Below are positions 37,088-45,680 of a stretch of DNA of 64,000 nt, in pieces. Below the pieces are notes generated by a model. It saw only the letters and a program-made list of their open reading frames with translations. It had not been told where the DNA came from and did not search any database. How positions within the stretch are numbered: position 1 is the first letter of the stretch; every line of letters begins with the position of its first letter. The position numbers and the translations under genes are program-made. Source of the stretch: Batillaria attramentaria (lineage: Eukaryota > Mollusca > Gastropoda > Batillariidae); NCBI GenBank assembly GCA_018292915.2, contig JACVVK020000216.1:500001-564000 (forward strand). Reading direction: 5' to 3'.

Positions 37088-37711
37088 GGCATATCAGTGT
37101 TCGACCTACCGTTGCCGGAAAGGACGATGTGCGATTACTTCCTATAAATGTTTCTTTATTTTTTTTATATTTAAATTTAATTTTGAGGACTCAGAGGGGC
37201 TGGGGGCATGGGTGAGTTGCAAGTCAATAATTCATTAGGAATCGACCTGTAAGCATTTGCCAGTACTTATCAGGACACGGAGCGAATTTCAGTAACCACG
37301 GTAATGATATTGACCGTGAAGTCAGTGAACGACACAACCCAGTAACACTGAGCCGGACCGGCCGTGCTCAGTTCCAGCCGGATAACACCTACGTGGCTGA
37401 AAAGTCGGAACAGGGAAACTAAGGTGAATGAACATGTGCGCTGTGTGTCAGCCAACTTGACTGACACCTAGGTAGAGGCAAAACCCTCCACGAAGGGGAC
37501 ACACCCACACCTACACCTATTCAGTCATCCCTTTCTCTACACTGGTTACTACTCCCATTTTACATACATTAAAAACAAAACTGGTTGGTACATTGCGACA
37601 ATCTCATGATTTTATGGAAAGATATCAACTCTAGCTGTAGAAACTTGTACACATGTAATCAAGTGCGGTGACCGTCTCGGAAAGTAGAAAAATAACAGAA
37701 CTTACCGGCAT
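22117..37711 (-). CDS. Annexin (four-repeat, 9 coding exons, 318 aa)
   Basis: Exons in transcription order: 37711-37706, 30091-30016, 28158-28064, 27490-27377, 26524-26434, 25890-25736, 23704-23527, 22964-22852, 22245-22117. The phases agree throughout. Annexins bind acidic membrane phospholipids in a calcium-dependent way and act in membrane trafficking, repair and scaffolding. The protein has a short N-terminus (about 15 residues) and four annexin repeats. Type II calcium sites are seen as GIGTD with E68, GAGTD with D140, KWGTE with E226 and GLGT with E301, and in each the acidic residue lies 40 residues after the second glycine of the loop. The KWGT third repeat resembles vertebrate annexin A5. 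The length is normal for the family (about 315-320). The gene converges on NCOA6. No symbol is given because invertebrate annexins do not map one-to-one onto vertebrate numbers. Confidence 0.93.
22852..22964 (-). CDS. Annexin coding exon 8
   Basis: Residues 239-276: [20 protein letters not shown], then [17 protein letters not shown] of repeat 4. The acceptor is TTTTCAG and the donor GAG|GTATAC (phase 0). Confidence 0.92.
23334..23442 (+). mobile_element. SINE-A copy, 5'-truncated, 18-bp TSD
   Basis: Begins inside the tRNA-like B-box region (CGACTGGGGCCAAATATTTG) and runs to the CACCCACCCACC end. CCTTGTAAACTGAATGAA flanks it on both sides (23316-23333 and 23443-23460). It lies in the annexin intron between exons 7 and 8, antisense to that gene. 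Confidence 0.85.
23527..23704 (-). CDS. Annexin coding exon 7
   Basis: Residues 180-238: [20 protein letters not shown] and the rest of repeat 3, with E226 in the acidic position. The acceptor is CCACACAG and the donor ATCG|GTATGG (phase 1). Confidence 0.92.
23860..24030 (-). mobile_element. SINE-A copy, full length, 13-bp TSD
   Basis: Minus-strand copy with the tRNA-like head at its right end (box A near TGGCCAAATGG, box B near GGTTCGAATCC) and the GGTGGAAAAGGACGT core at its left. TCATCACAGACTG repeats at 23847-23859 and 24031-24043. It is intronic in annexin, same strand as the gene. Confidence 0.85.
24112..25659. mobile_element. 1.55-kb TIR element in an annexin intron
   Basis: The ends are CAGGGATTCACATCC and its exact complement GGATGTGAATCCCTG. 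Just inside each end lie several near-palindromic copies of GGACAAATGTCC in both orientations, as expected of subterminal transposase sites. The flanks share GATTA but not in register (left CTAGATTA, right ACTGATTA), so the TSD is unclear. No transposase frame is visible, so the element is nonautonomous. An internal segment is duplicated around an AC tract (24870-24960 and 25025-25110). Confidence 0.6.
24870..25110. repeat. Internal duplication around an AC tract
   Basis: The two halves share CGACGTACAC, GACATCCCGGCG, TGCCG and GAGTTTAGTCCGG in the same order about 160 bases apart, with an AC tract (24987-25026) between. This is a local duplication within the larger TIR element. Confidence 0.55.
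25736..25890 (-). CDS. Annexin coding exon 6
   Basis: Residues 128-179. [20 protein letters not shown] completes repeat 2 and includes D140 of the calcium site, followed by a tryptophan-containing acidic linker ([20 protein letters not shown]) to repeat 3. The donor is GAA|GTAAGT (phase 0). Confidence 0.92.
26434..26524 (-). CDS. Annexin coding exon 5
   Basis: Residues 98-127: [20 protein letters not shown] onward, the start of the repeat-2 calcium loop. The donor is AAAG|GTCTGT (phase 1). Confidence 0.92.
26784..27226. mobile_element. 443-bp G/C-run TIR element, 5-bp TSD
   Basis: The ends are CAGGGGCGCCGGAA and its exact complement TTCCGGCGCCCCTG. CACTG occurs on both sides (26779-26783 and 27227-27231). 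The interior is dominated by long G and C runs. It lies in the annexin intron between exons 4 and 5. It shares terminus type, TSD length and composition with the element at 18176-18554, so the two are probably related. Confidence 0.75.
27377..27490 (-). CDS. Annexin coding exon 4
   Basis: Residues 60-97. [17 protein letters not shown] carries the acidic calcium partner E68; the exon ends with the first helix of repeat 2. The acceptor is TGTCATCCAG and the donor TCA|GTAAGT (phase 0). Confidence 0.92.
27847..27910. repeat. AC microsatellite
   Basis: Uninterrupted AC dinucleotide tract of about 64 bases in an annexin intron. Confidence 0.95.
28064..28158 (-). CDS. Annexin coding exon 3
   Basis: Residues 28-59. 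Completes the GIGTD calcium loop and continues [20 protein letters not shown] in repeat 1. The acceptor is TTCTGGTGCAG and the donor AAG|GTACTG (phase 0). Confidence 0.92.
28540..28917. repeat. Compound AC/minisatellite array
   Basis: Six AC tracts of varied length are separated by near-identical copies of GAGCTGCCCGGCACACTGA (at about 28592, 28655, 28731, 28789, 28838 and 28884). The repeating unit is therefore an AC run plus this 19-mer. It lies in an annexin intron. Long open frames here are only repeat translations. Confidence 0.9.
28918..30015. other. Annexin intron 2 remainder
   Basis: About 1.1 kb between the compound array and annexin exon 2. I recognise no gene, TIR or SINE. A 99-codon plus-strand frame at 29365-29664 has no recognisable features. 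Confidence 0.5.
30016..30091 (-). CDS. Annexin coding exon 2
   Basis: Residues 3-27: [20 protein letters not shown] and on, the N-terminal tail and first helix of repeat 1. The acceptor is TGTTTCAG and the donor ATCG|GTAAGG (phase 1). Confidence 0.9.
30840..30932 (+). repeat. G-run cluster
   Basis: At least five runs of six or more G within about 90 bases, separated by short AGGTAATGAC-type spacers. It could form G-quadruplexes on the plus strand; that is inference from composition. Confidence 0.6.
31865..31990 (-). repeat. Repeat end with ATT tail
   Basis: On the minus strand, sequence containing AAAGCGCCTATACAATACTC runs into an ATT tail (31867-31881). The same GTATAGGCGCTTTACCCAATTTC block occurs at 50158-50190. 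Confidence 0.6.
32959..33089. repeat. AC microsatellite with CCGT interruptions
   Basis: About 130 bases of AC with two breaks (ACCGTCAC and ACCGTGAC). Probably a long array eroded by point changes. Confidence 0.9.
34343..34420 (+). repeat. Dispersed repeat, copy 2 (GCGAAACTGTTCCAAA)
   Basis: Matches 20672-20748 in the same orientation over AGCGAAACTGTTCCAAA and GTTGGCTTAGCGAAG-like sequence. It is next to a tRNA-like SINE. Confidence 0.5.
34495..34635 (-). mobile_element. tRNA-derived SINE, family C
   Basis: On the minus strand a tRNA-like head reads GTAGCCTAGTGGTTAAGGCG (box A) and CAAGTTCGAATCC (box B), followed by a short body ending near 34495. The extra arm suggests a leucine or serine tRNA ancestor. 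No TSD was found by eye. Confidence 0.5.
35215..35422. repeat. Duplicated 26-mer plus GT tract
   Basis: The 26-base unit starting GAGATATTTCTAAACC occurs at 35215-35240 and 35308-35333, each followed directly by a GT tract (35242-35302 and 35333-35422). A two-unit compound minisatellite. Confidence 0.85.
35664..35911. repeat. GT microsatellite with CG-rich breaks
   Basis: About 250 bases of GT interrupted by GACGGTGTGTCACGG, GCGCGCGTCA and GTGCGTGCG blocks. Confidence 0.9.
37026..37081. repeat. GT microsatellite
   Basis: Pure GT tract preceded by a CT run (37000-37018). Confidence 0.95.
37706..37711 (-). CDS. Annexin coding exon 1 (start codon)
   Basis: Encodes only Met-Pro and ends at CCG|GTAAGT (phase 0). 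The 5' untranslated part of this exon extends rightwards past 37735. A start exon carrying just two codons, followed by a 7.6-kb intron, is the least certain part of the gene, but no other ATG fits the phase of exon 2. Confidence 0.8.
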
Positions 37712-37729
37712 CTTATCGTCTCAACCCCT

Positions 37730-37830
37730 CGTTTCACAAAAGCAGACGGCCAACTAGCGAAATGACCCTGTCATGTGACCTCCAACTCAACCAATCAGAC
37801 AGCTCGCATGTCACGGTAGGCTCTTTTCGG
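37730..37830 (-). promoter_or_regulatory. Probable annexin promoter region
   Basis: Immediately upstream of the annexin start exon lie an E-box of the GTCATGTGAC type (37770-37779) and CCAATCAG (37791-37798, an inverted CCAAT box relative to the gene). E-boxes of this form bind USF/MITF/TFE-type factors. No TATA box is evident. Assignment is positional. Confidence 0.4.
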
Positions 37831-38440
37831 TTTCGCCTACTTAGAAAAATAATATATTCATTCATCGCCTTTGCTTTTGACTTTGACACAAATATCGGTG
37901 CGTTTCTCCAGCAAGTGCTCTTTGAAACGCCATAATGTTGCATATTTGGACGATTTGTTTTGGCTCGACAAACTCAGGTATCGTAAGTACAACCTTTACA
38001 GAACCTCAAAGGTCATATGACGTCAAGCCTCGGTCGGGGTGCATCAAGACAGGAATGTGGAATGTTGTTGGGTACACCACGGTACGGGTGAATTTGTTGC
38101 GGAGTACTGGATGTGTGTAAATGTACTGACATTGCAAGTAATAAAGGCCCCTGCCCCCACAATTGCAACCATTGCTTGTTTCACTAACTCTGAACTTTGG
38201 GGCGCCCGAGGCTTTGCCGAGGGGCCGACCGACTGACGGCCCAGCGACACCGAGGGGCGGGGCTGCGGCAGTTTGTCTGATTTTCTGCCGTTGAGTGCAT
38301 TTTTGAACCGTTGTATTCCTGGGAATAAATGCACATGTTGTGGTGGGAAAAATGTAGAAAGAAAAGACAGACACTCAGAGAGACATACTGCTGAGATCAG
38401 TTTTACTTCATCAGTTATTAGGCCAAGTGATTTAGTCAGT

Positions 38441-38512
38441 GGGGATATAGCTCAGTGGTAGAGCATTCGACTGCAGATCGAGAGGTCCCCGGTTCGAACC
38501 CGGGTGTCCCCT
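38441..38512 (+). tRNA. tRNA-Cys (anticodon GCA)
   Basis: The 72-base cloverleaf has acceptor arms GGGGATA and TGTCCCC (one G-T pair), box A TAGCTCAGTGGT, anticodon loop CTGCAGA with GCA, box B GGTTCGAACCC and discriminator T. A run of 13 T (38515-38527) follows as the RNA polymerase III terminator. There is no intron. The sequence is close to the standard animal tRNA-Cys and shows no mispairs beyond the one wobble, so it is probably functional. It decodes UGC/UGU. Confidence 0.95.
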
Positions 38513-38514
38513 TA

Positions 38515-38527
38515 TTTTTTTTTTTTT
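38515..38527 (+). terminator. Pol III terminator of tRNA-Cys
   Basis: Thirteen consecutive T residues starting three bases after the tRNA 3' end. Confidence 0.85.
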
Positions 38528-38802
38528 CAGGCATCATAGTTTTCCCATGTCACCGCGTCTGTTTCTTTTGCCTTCTGCGCTGGACGGATGCTTGTTAGTC
38601 GATGATTGGGAGAAGAAAACCTTTACTCAAAGCGCACTTTTCTCAGTCGTGAGTACAGCCGTACCGGTTGAGGCAGTTTCTGTTCAGGGGAAGCCAGCGC
38701 TCTGGGAGCATCCAAATTTGAAGTCACGCCTTCGATCATTGGTCTCCCTTAGTTTCGCCTACCACTTTGCAGATCGTAGAAAGAAGAAGAAATCTGGCGA
38801 AC

Positions 38803-38807
38803 CGCGC

Positions 38808-38864
<57 letters not shown>
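38803..38864. repeat. Composite CG/TG/AG tract
   Basis: A CG dinucleotide run passes directly into GT and then AG. A CG run of this length is rare in animal DNA. Confidence 0.85.
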
Positions 38865-38974
38865 GCCTAAAATCACCGGGCCGGCGTAAAATCAGTCCCA
38901 GCAAATTCTATTACTTACCACACGATTGAATTTCATTCTGAGACGCAGAGAGGGGAGCCGCCGGGATATCCGAC

Positions 38975-39060
38975 TGAGCCGGTCTGGTGTCAGTGGTAGG
39001 CGGCCTTGGACTGTCAACTGAATGCTCGGCGGGTCGTGAGTTCGAATCCTGGTCGGGGGG
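38975..39060 (+). mobile_element. tRNA-like SINE head
   Basis: Contains GCTCGGCGGGTCGTGAGTTC followed by GAATCCTGGTCGG, closely matching the head of SINE-A (GCTCGGGTCGTGAGTTCG), then a G run in place of the SINE body. Probably a truncated relative. Confidence 0.5.
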
Positions 39061-39116
39061 GGGGGGGGGGGGGGATTGCTAGCATTTTCATCTTTGTCCC
39101 GCCGTGTATGATTGGT

Positions 39117-39703
39117 GAAAGCAGACAAAATTCAGCCTTTTCGCGAAAAATCCGTTTTTTCGCGACAAAACCGCTTTTGTCGCGAAAAAAACGTCAATCT
39201 TTCCGCGAAAAAAAAAAATGTCGCGAAAAAACGTTTTTTCGCGAAAAAAATGGTATGCACTTTTTCTGCAGAAAGTTGGTGTCCGTTTTTTGGCGGAAAA
39301 AAGTAACTCACTCAGTCAGGTTTTCGCGAAAAACGCCGTCAGTTTTTGCGCGAAAAAAAACACCGCCCTGTTTTTTTTCGCGAAAAAACTGACGGGTGCT
39401 TTTTCGTGAAAAAACTGCTTTTACTTTTTTCGCGGAGAAACCTTTTCTGCAGAAAAACTGACTTTTTTTTAGCGGAAACCTGTTTTTTCGCGAAAAAAGG
39501 AAGTTTTTTCGCAAAAAAACTTTTTTTTTCGCGAAAAAGTCCATTTTTCTGAAGTAAAACTTTTTACGCGAAAATACGCTATCAAATGTTTTTGCGATAA
39601 AAAAAAAAGTTTTTCGCAAAAAAGTGCCGTTTTTTCGCGATAAAGTTGACTTTTTCGCGAAAAACTGCTTTGTTGCGAAAAAAATGCATTTTTGTCTGCT
39701 TTC
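39117..39703. mobile_element. 587-bp foldback element of TCGCGA palindromes
   Basis: The outer ends are GAAAGCAGACAAAA (39117-39130) and its exact complement (39690-39703). Between them are about 22 degenerate copies of TTTTTCGCGAAAAA spaced about 25 bases apart, with occasional unique words between. The sequence lacks stop codons over long stretches on both strands, a by-product of the repeat. No clean TSD is visible. It could be a nonautonomous foldback transposon or a palindromic satellite seed. Confidence 0.65.
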
Positions 39704-39710
39704 GCTATAT

Positions 39711-39772
39711 ATCCCGAGTCCAACAAGGAAGCCGTACGGAAACCAAGAGTTGCCTGCACTCTACAAGGCACG
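39711..39772 (+). repeat. Dispersed repeat, copy 1 (CAACAAGGAAGCCGTA)
   Basis: Begins a few bases after the foldback element. It matches 43143-43205 on the opposite strand across CCAACAAGGAAGCCGTA and GTTGCCTGCACT. In translation both copies read SNKEAVRKP and VACT, so the source may have been coding, but two copies are too few to say. Confidence 0.6.
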
Positions 39773-40225
39773 CAGTTTTCAGTCCATTCAAACCAAGTAC
39801 TGTACTTGCATTCAAAATGTTCGCTGGCTGCAGTACATTTATTGTCGCGCGCACGCTCTGGACACACTCGTGGACTGACTTGGTAGCCCGACTGTTGACT
39901 GGGACACAGTGATGCTGTGAGCAAATTTATCGGGCAAATACGTTTCATTCAGCTGCGCACAATAAACTGAGGCATACGTTAGTTGTCAAACATTTCTGCA
40001 TTGACTTGTGGGCCAAAGCCAAAGCCCCACCCCTTTACTCTGCCGTGTATTTGAAAAAACACAGTACGTCCATGACGTCATTGTATGGGGGGAAAAAGGG
40101 TGATTTTAAGATGAAAGAGATTGATGTAATAGCCTTTTCCCTCAAATGACGTCAACGGACTTACTACTTTCTTTCCATGTTTCGGCCATATCGAACTACT
40201 CGTGCTTCCCTCGTAGTGTCTTGCA

Positions 40226-40346
40226 AAAAGTTTGCCTGACCATGCCATGTGTTGTGCTCATTATTCCGCGGGACGCGATTGGCTGAATTCTGGGGGCTCG
40301 GCCCTTTATATTGAAAAGAGTGGGGTGCCGCCTCTGAATGCTGTGG
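40226..40346 (+). repeat. Dispersed repeat, copy 1 (GCGGGACGCGATTGGCTGAA)
   Basis: About 120 bases nearly identical in order to 61257-61360, including GACCATGCCATGTGTT, CGCGGGACGCGATTGGCTGA and GGGGGCTCG. Same orientation. Confidence 0.7.
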
Positions 40347-42118
40347 CCTTACTGGCCTAAACTATAGCCCGACCGAATGATACAGACTAGAGTTTAGCGT
40401 TCCTAATTGACAGACACATGGCGGTGACTTGCTTTCTGACAGCTGGGTATTCCGGTTGTCCACGTATCAGAACAGCGCGCACAGGTCGCTGTACCAGTGT
40501 CGCTTGTGCTATTCTTGTTGGATTGGGTTGACGCGCGTCAGTCGGCACGGTCGTCTGGTCCTATGGGACGGTCAACCAGAGAGTACAAAATATAGCCCGT
40601 ATTTATCTGTACAGAAGATACACTTTCTGGGCCGAGTTATGAATTGAAACTCTAAAAGGATAAGTCTTCATTTAGATGCACTTACGCCACTACCGCACCG
40701 AAAACAAAGCCTTTCGTAGTGTGTGTGCAGCACATACAGTCTATACTCCATCTCGCGCCGTGCACTTTGGGGGCCCGTGTCCGGGCATGGCAAGGTGGGT
40801 ACGCATAACAATGTACTGCGCTGTGTGTGGAAATCCAGGTTAGATTATGTCGTGTGTGCCGTCACCTCTTACTTTTCACTGTTCGATTGTAAATTATGTG
40901 ATCGTGACTGGAGTTTGAAAGGTGTATCACGCCTGGAAGATAACAACATTAACACTGAAAACCTTACATACCCCCGGAATGTATTCAGTGCTGTGTGACC
41001 GACTCACTGAGAAAGAGAGAGGTGTGAAGTTTGCCAGCATACACACGGAGTGTTTACGTGCGACACGGTGTCGGGGTGTCAAGCTTGTCCAGGACATATC
41101 TACACTGAGTAACAGGACACAATGCAAGTGTCACGCTTGAGGTGATAATGTGTACAGGCGTCTAGCAGCATGACTCTCATTTTTCAACAGGTGGGATCCA
41201 CAAAGAGGTCTTGTATCATGTGTCCTTAGTCAGGGACGGTGTGCTCCTGCTCAGGGTTGCACTGTCTTGGGGTTTTCCTGCACTGTGAACCGGCGACAAA
41301 ACGTTTACGACCGTCCTGACACTAACTGCGTTGCTACATTGTGCAAAGCCCGTGTGACCTATGAAATAAATTAATGTGCTCTTCTTTCGGGTCGCTAACC
41401 CGGCTTACAGTCCTGTGACTGGCCGAAAATGATGCGCTCGCGACAGAGACTTCAGCAGAATCTTGTGTTACGCTAGTTATACTATTGGCTTGAAACGTGG
41501 ACCTTGTGGAAGGAAGGTGATGTTCACAGTTGTTGGGAATATGCTGAGAAAGCAGGTTCCTGACAGAATTGAAGTGCCATCAAAAATCGGCAGCGATGTA
41601 TTGATTCCAAGGTATGTATCGTCACACTGAAGGTAGCCATTTGTGGGCCTCTGATGTATTTCATTGTACAGATGTGATTGTGTCCAAAATGCTTTTATTT
41701 ATGATTATGTTGATTGTTGTTGCCGTGCGGACCCTGAATTGTCTCGATTTCAGACTGGTAATATGCTCTTTCTCTCTCTCTACTTCTACGTTTAAGCGTA
41801 CACTTAAACACTGATGAATCGCACGTAACGTACGTTACGCGGCAACCTGTTATTTTGATTTTCTTATTTTACACCATTTCAGTATTATATCAGTGATTTG
41901 TGTTTACAAAGGTCGTACGTGTGTGTGAATGCGTTTGGACCTGATGGACGATTTTCTCTTGGTTTTGTTTCTTATAGTTTAGTGCATAATTTTCTGTGTT
42001 GAATTTTTTCTTTTACATTTTTTCCCCTTAGTAGATAGTCTCTGTAGCATTAGCAATGGCAAGTTTGCAAACTGGCGAATTCCTGTCAAAACTTTTTACT
42101 TTTGATAAATAAAGTTTC

Positions 42119-42142
42119 ATCATCATCATCATCATCATCATC
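42119..42142 (+). repeat. ATC trinucleotide run after AATAAA
   Basis: GATAAATAAAGTTTC followed by ATC repeats, resembling the 3' end of a retroposon. A second, shorter AAAGTTTCATCATC lies at about 42827-42840. Confidence 0.5.
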
Positions 42143-43142
42143 CTCTCTCTCTCTCTCTCCGTTTTTCCTTCTCCCCCCCCCTCTCTCTCTCCCTCCCCGT
42201 TTTTCTCCTTTTTGTCCCCTCTCTCTGTGACTTTCTGTATACTTCAAGTGTCTGTCTTTCGCCTGGTTAAAACTGCACCAGTGATACTGATCGAGGAAAT
42301 AACGCTGACTTTGTGGCGAGACCGAATAGCGGAACCGTGGCGTTAGCTTTTAAATGGGGTTTTATGCAAGTTTGAGTCATGTTGTGGCTCCTAGCTCATA
42401 ACGAGGAACACAAAAAGTCCACAAAACTTTTTATAGTCTTCACACGACAGTGTGCAGTGTCGCGTACACAGAAGGTCAGTAGACCATCTCTCTCTCTCTA
42501 ATTCTACACGACACGCTCACCTGACCTATAGATAGAAATGTGTTACATACATGTTTTTGAATGTTAGTGACGACTTTGAAGTTCTTACTTGGCCTACAGC
42601 CAATATCATCGACACATGCCACGTATGTTTTGATTTGTTTATCATGTGTACTTTTCTCTTCTTTATTTCCTTTAGATAGTTAATACTTTTGTTTGTCTTT
42701 TTTTTCTTTTTCCCTCCCCCCCCCCCTTTGTTTTGATTTTTTTTTACCCTTTAACGTGGAACAGCAGGACAGCTTCTAAGACAGGCAGCACTGCCTAAAT
42801 GCTCTATCCTGAATTTAAAAAAAAAAAGTTTCATCATCTGTGTGTCAGTAACAGTGGCAGAGTGGACAGTGGTTGTGTCAGGGTGCAGCCAGCAGGGCCA
42901 GTGCCATTTGCGGCCAAGGCTTCGGATATGCCGTGGCATGTGTGAAAACACCGGTCTTTTATATTGAGCTACAACATTATGGCCGCAAAGAATTGCTTGT
43001 ATATATATATATATTTATACATACTCATAACATACGGGTCTTCCGTAGATTAAGAAGCAGATACTCGAGCGTACAAGTATAGTACGGTACTTAGTTTGAA
43101 TGGGGTGAAAGCTGCGTGACCTTATACGAGTAGTGACTTATG

Positions 43143-43205
43143 ACCTCGTACAGTGCAGGCAACTTTTGGCTTCCTTACGGCTTCCTTGTTGGACCGGATA
43201 TTGGT
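43143..43205 (-). repeat. Dispersed repeat, copy 2 (CAACAAGGAAGCCGTA)
   Basis: Reverse-orientation match to 39711-39772. Homology stops at the GGATAT word that borders the foldback element in copy 1. Confidence 0.6.
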
Positions 43206-43228
43206 TACATACAGACAGTCAGCTCCCT

Positions 43229-43230
<2 letters not shown>

Positions 43231-43289
<59 letters not shown>
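43231..43289. repeat. AC microsatellite
   Basis: Near-pure AC tract followed by a C run and a further short AC run (to about 43322). Confidence 0.95.
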
Positions 43290-43291
<2 letters not shown>

Positions 43292-43367
43292 CACCACAGA
43301 CCCCCCCCCCCCACACACACACAGAGCCTTCAATTTCGTTGGGGCTTACACAAAGGTTTATAACTTG

Positions 43368-43372
<5 letters not shown>

Positions 43373-43445
<73 letters not shown>

Positions 43446-43455
43446 TGCGTGCGTG
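43373..43455. repeat. GT microsatellite
   Basis: GT tract ending in GCGTGCGTGCG. Confidence 0.95.
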
Positions 43456-43493
43456 AGACCGCTGTTCCTGATGTGTGCAATGCAGATAATACA

Positions 43494-43571
43494 GGCACGA
43501 CGAAAATGTTGACATTTTGTTTAGCGGCTGTAGTGGCGCATACGATTGACGGAACTCTGTGTGCGTGCGTG

Positions 43572-43648
<77 letters not shown>
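43494..43648 (+). repeat. Microsatellite-linked repeat, copy 1, with GT tract
   Basis: GAAAATGTTGACATTTTGTT, TAGTGGC and CGATTGAC are followed by a GT tract (43559-43648). The same unit with its own GT tract lies at 51050-51172. Confidence 0.8.
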
Positions 43649-43650
<2 letters not shown>

Positions 43651-43655
43651 CTTAC

Positions 43656-44615
43656 AGGAGAATGTCTTTCGAGCAGCTGTTGTCGTTGGTGTACTTGTGA
43701 CTCAGTGGTGTTAAGACCACCAACATCACAGTCACCACCACCACCACTTCAGTAACACCAAACTGTCAAACTAACTCAGATTGGCAGTTGTGAAAAAAAC
43801 AAAACCAAAAAAAACAACCAAAAGACCTTGCAAGCTGAAACATGATCTGATGAAAATGGAAAAAACCCTGCGAACTAAAACGGGTCTATACAAAAAAACA
43901 GTACCCGGCACACTGGCAGTTGTTTTGGCTTGTGACGACGGCCGCGGTGCAAAGCGGTTTCATACTGCTGCGAGCAATTACCATTTTCGCGACTAAAGAT
44001 ACACAGGGGGGTAAAACCGCTGAATACACTCATTCAATTAAACCACGTGACTTCATTTTTCGGCCATCGCGACAGCCACAAAACAAGGAAGTACATCATA
44101 CATGTCTTCTTGCGTGAGTTTACGAACCTCGAGAGATCTCTGTTCGTGTGACTGGAGAGTGCATGGCATATAACACTCTAACACAAGCTGTTTCAGTTGT
44201 GTTACAAGTTGTTACTCTGGACTTACTGTACGCGGGGCGGCTTTGCTCAGCACGCGGGGCAGTTTCCACTCGGATATCCGCACTTCGCCTCGTGTCGTTG
44301 CGTTTGGTTCAAACCCAGTCTCAGCTTTATTGATCGTTTGAAGGGTTCTGTTCACTTTTCGTGTGTCTTTGCCTACTGTTGGGACGAACTCGTCGTGTAC
44401 ATCGCCTCGGGCGGCGGTGTCAGAAGATTTGTGATTTGTGTGTGAACATCGGCGTCGCCTGAGGGGGGAGTGTAGAACTGAGACAGGCGTGTGTGAATAT
44501 GTGTGTGTGTGTATGTGTGATTCTGACGGGAAGGAATACGCTGACGCGGCTGGGGCGTATGTGCACGTAGACATTGGTGCTGAGGTGAGCTAAAGAGGCC
44601 GGTTAGAGGATTCAG
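43656..44615. other. Interval with no recognised feature
   Basis: About 950 bases. Includes an A-rich stretch (43790-43820) and no convincing gene or transposon ends. Confidence 0.5.
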
Positions 44616-44619
<4 letters not shown>

Positions 44620-44673
<54 letters not shown>

Positions 44674-44707
44674 TTACGTACAGCAGCATATCTTCCGAGC
44701 AGCTTTG

Positions 44708-44774
<67 letters not shown>
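44620..44774. repeat. GT and AG microsatellites
   Basis: GT tract 44620-44671, a short unique spacer, then GT passing into AG (44709-44774). Confidence 0.95.
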
Positions 44775-45294
44775 TCACCACATTATGACATGGTTTGCTG
44801 ATCGTGATCATTTTCATCTTCATGATCGTCACCGTTATCATTATCTGAAGACACAGATGTGTAACAGGATATCTCACGTTATATAGATTAACGTTCACCT
44901 TGCATGAAATTAGAAAGTTCTGCACCATTTGCGTATTATTACTGTGACTTTAACTTCATAACTTGGAATAACTTTGGCACAATGAGTGTGACATCAAATC
45001 AGGTAAAACATGGGACTTTCCCGTGACAGGTACGGCATAAAATATGGTGGTTGTGTGTGAAGTCGGCGAGTGTAAAGTCTTTTAACAGCTTGCTTTGATA
45101 CCTTTGCACTGACCGACACTTGGCAGTGTGCAAGTTATGCTTTTGTTTGTTTTTTTAGGGGTGGGAGGGGAGGGGGGAAGGCGGTTGAGGGAGGAGTAGC
45201 TGGGGGTGAGGAGCGGGGGATGGTGATATTGGTATTGAGGCGAGTGGGGTATCTCTTATCATGTTCGTCCTCAGAGGTACAGCGCACTTGTCCG

Positions 45295-45297
<3 letters not shown>

Positions 45298-45339
<42 letters not shown>

Positions 45340-45358
45340 ACACGCAGACACTACCGTG

Positions 45359-45434
<76 letters not shown>
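45298..45434. repeat. Two AC microsatellites
   Basis: AC tracts 45298-45338 and 45360-45434, separated by GACACGCAGACACTACCGTG. Confidence 0.95.
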
Positions 45435-45435
<1 letters not shown>

Positions 45436-45680
45436 ACCATACGTACTTGCTTTGGAAATGGAAACACTTGGTGCTACTATTTGGAAACACTCTGTCCTGG
45501 TAGTGGTATTTTTGAGGTGGAGTAGCACTTGAAACCTCAGTTCGCGTAAATGTTCGCTGTTATACCCTGTGTGTAAGGTAACGACAAAGAACTTGAGTAC
45601 GCGCAAGTACAATTACAGACGTACTGACGTGACTGGCCTTGGGCATACACTAGTTCAACACACACACACTGTGACACCAC

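Larger units (their letters stand above)
30092..37705 (-). other. Annexin intron 1 (7.6 kb)
   Basis: Contains AAC/AAAC-rich tracts (30294-30470, 31575-31715), G-runs (30840-30930, 36300-36350), several AC/GT tracts, a diverged GGACGTTAAAC repeat end (31145-31200), an ATT-tail repeat (31865-31990) and a tRNA-like SINE (34500-34630). No coding exon is recognised. Intron length is inferred from the phase-compatible start exon. Confidence 0.55.
39773..43130. other. Gene-poor interval
   Basis: No gene is recognised. It holds one copy of a dispersed repeat (40226-40346), an AATAAA followed by an ATC run (42107-42142) and a similar AAAGTTTCATCATC end near 42827, which look like retroposon 3' ends, and short AT/CT runs. 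A 72-codon frame at 40429-40647 has no recognisable features. Confidence 0.5.

Noticed and set aside
36900..37238. 112-codon frame upstream of the annexin start
   Set aside because: Includes a GT-tract translation; the remainder is unremarkable.
39006..39948. Overlapping basic open frames on both strands in the TCGCGA block
   Set aside because: Stop-free by composition of the TTTTTCGCGAAAAA unit; repetitive FFAKK/SRKK translations with no domain.
40429..40647. 72-codon plus-strand frame
   Set aside because: No recognisable domain, splice partner or compositional support.
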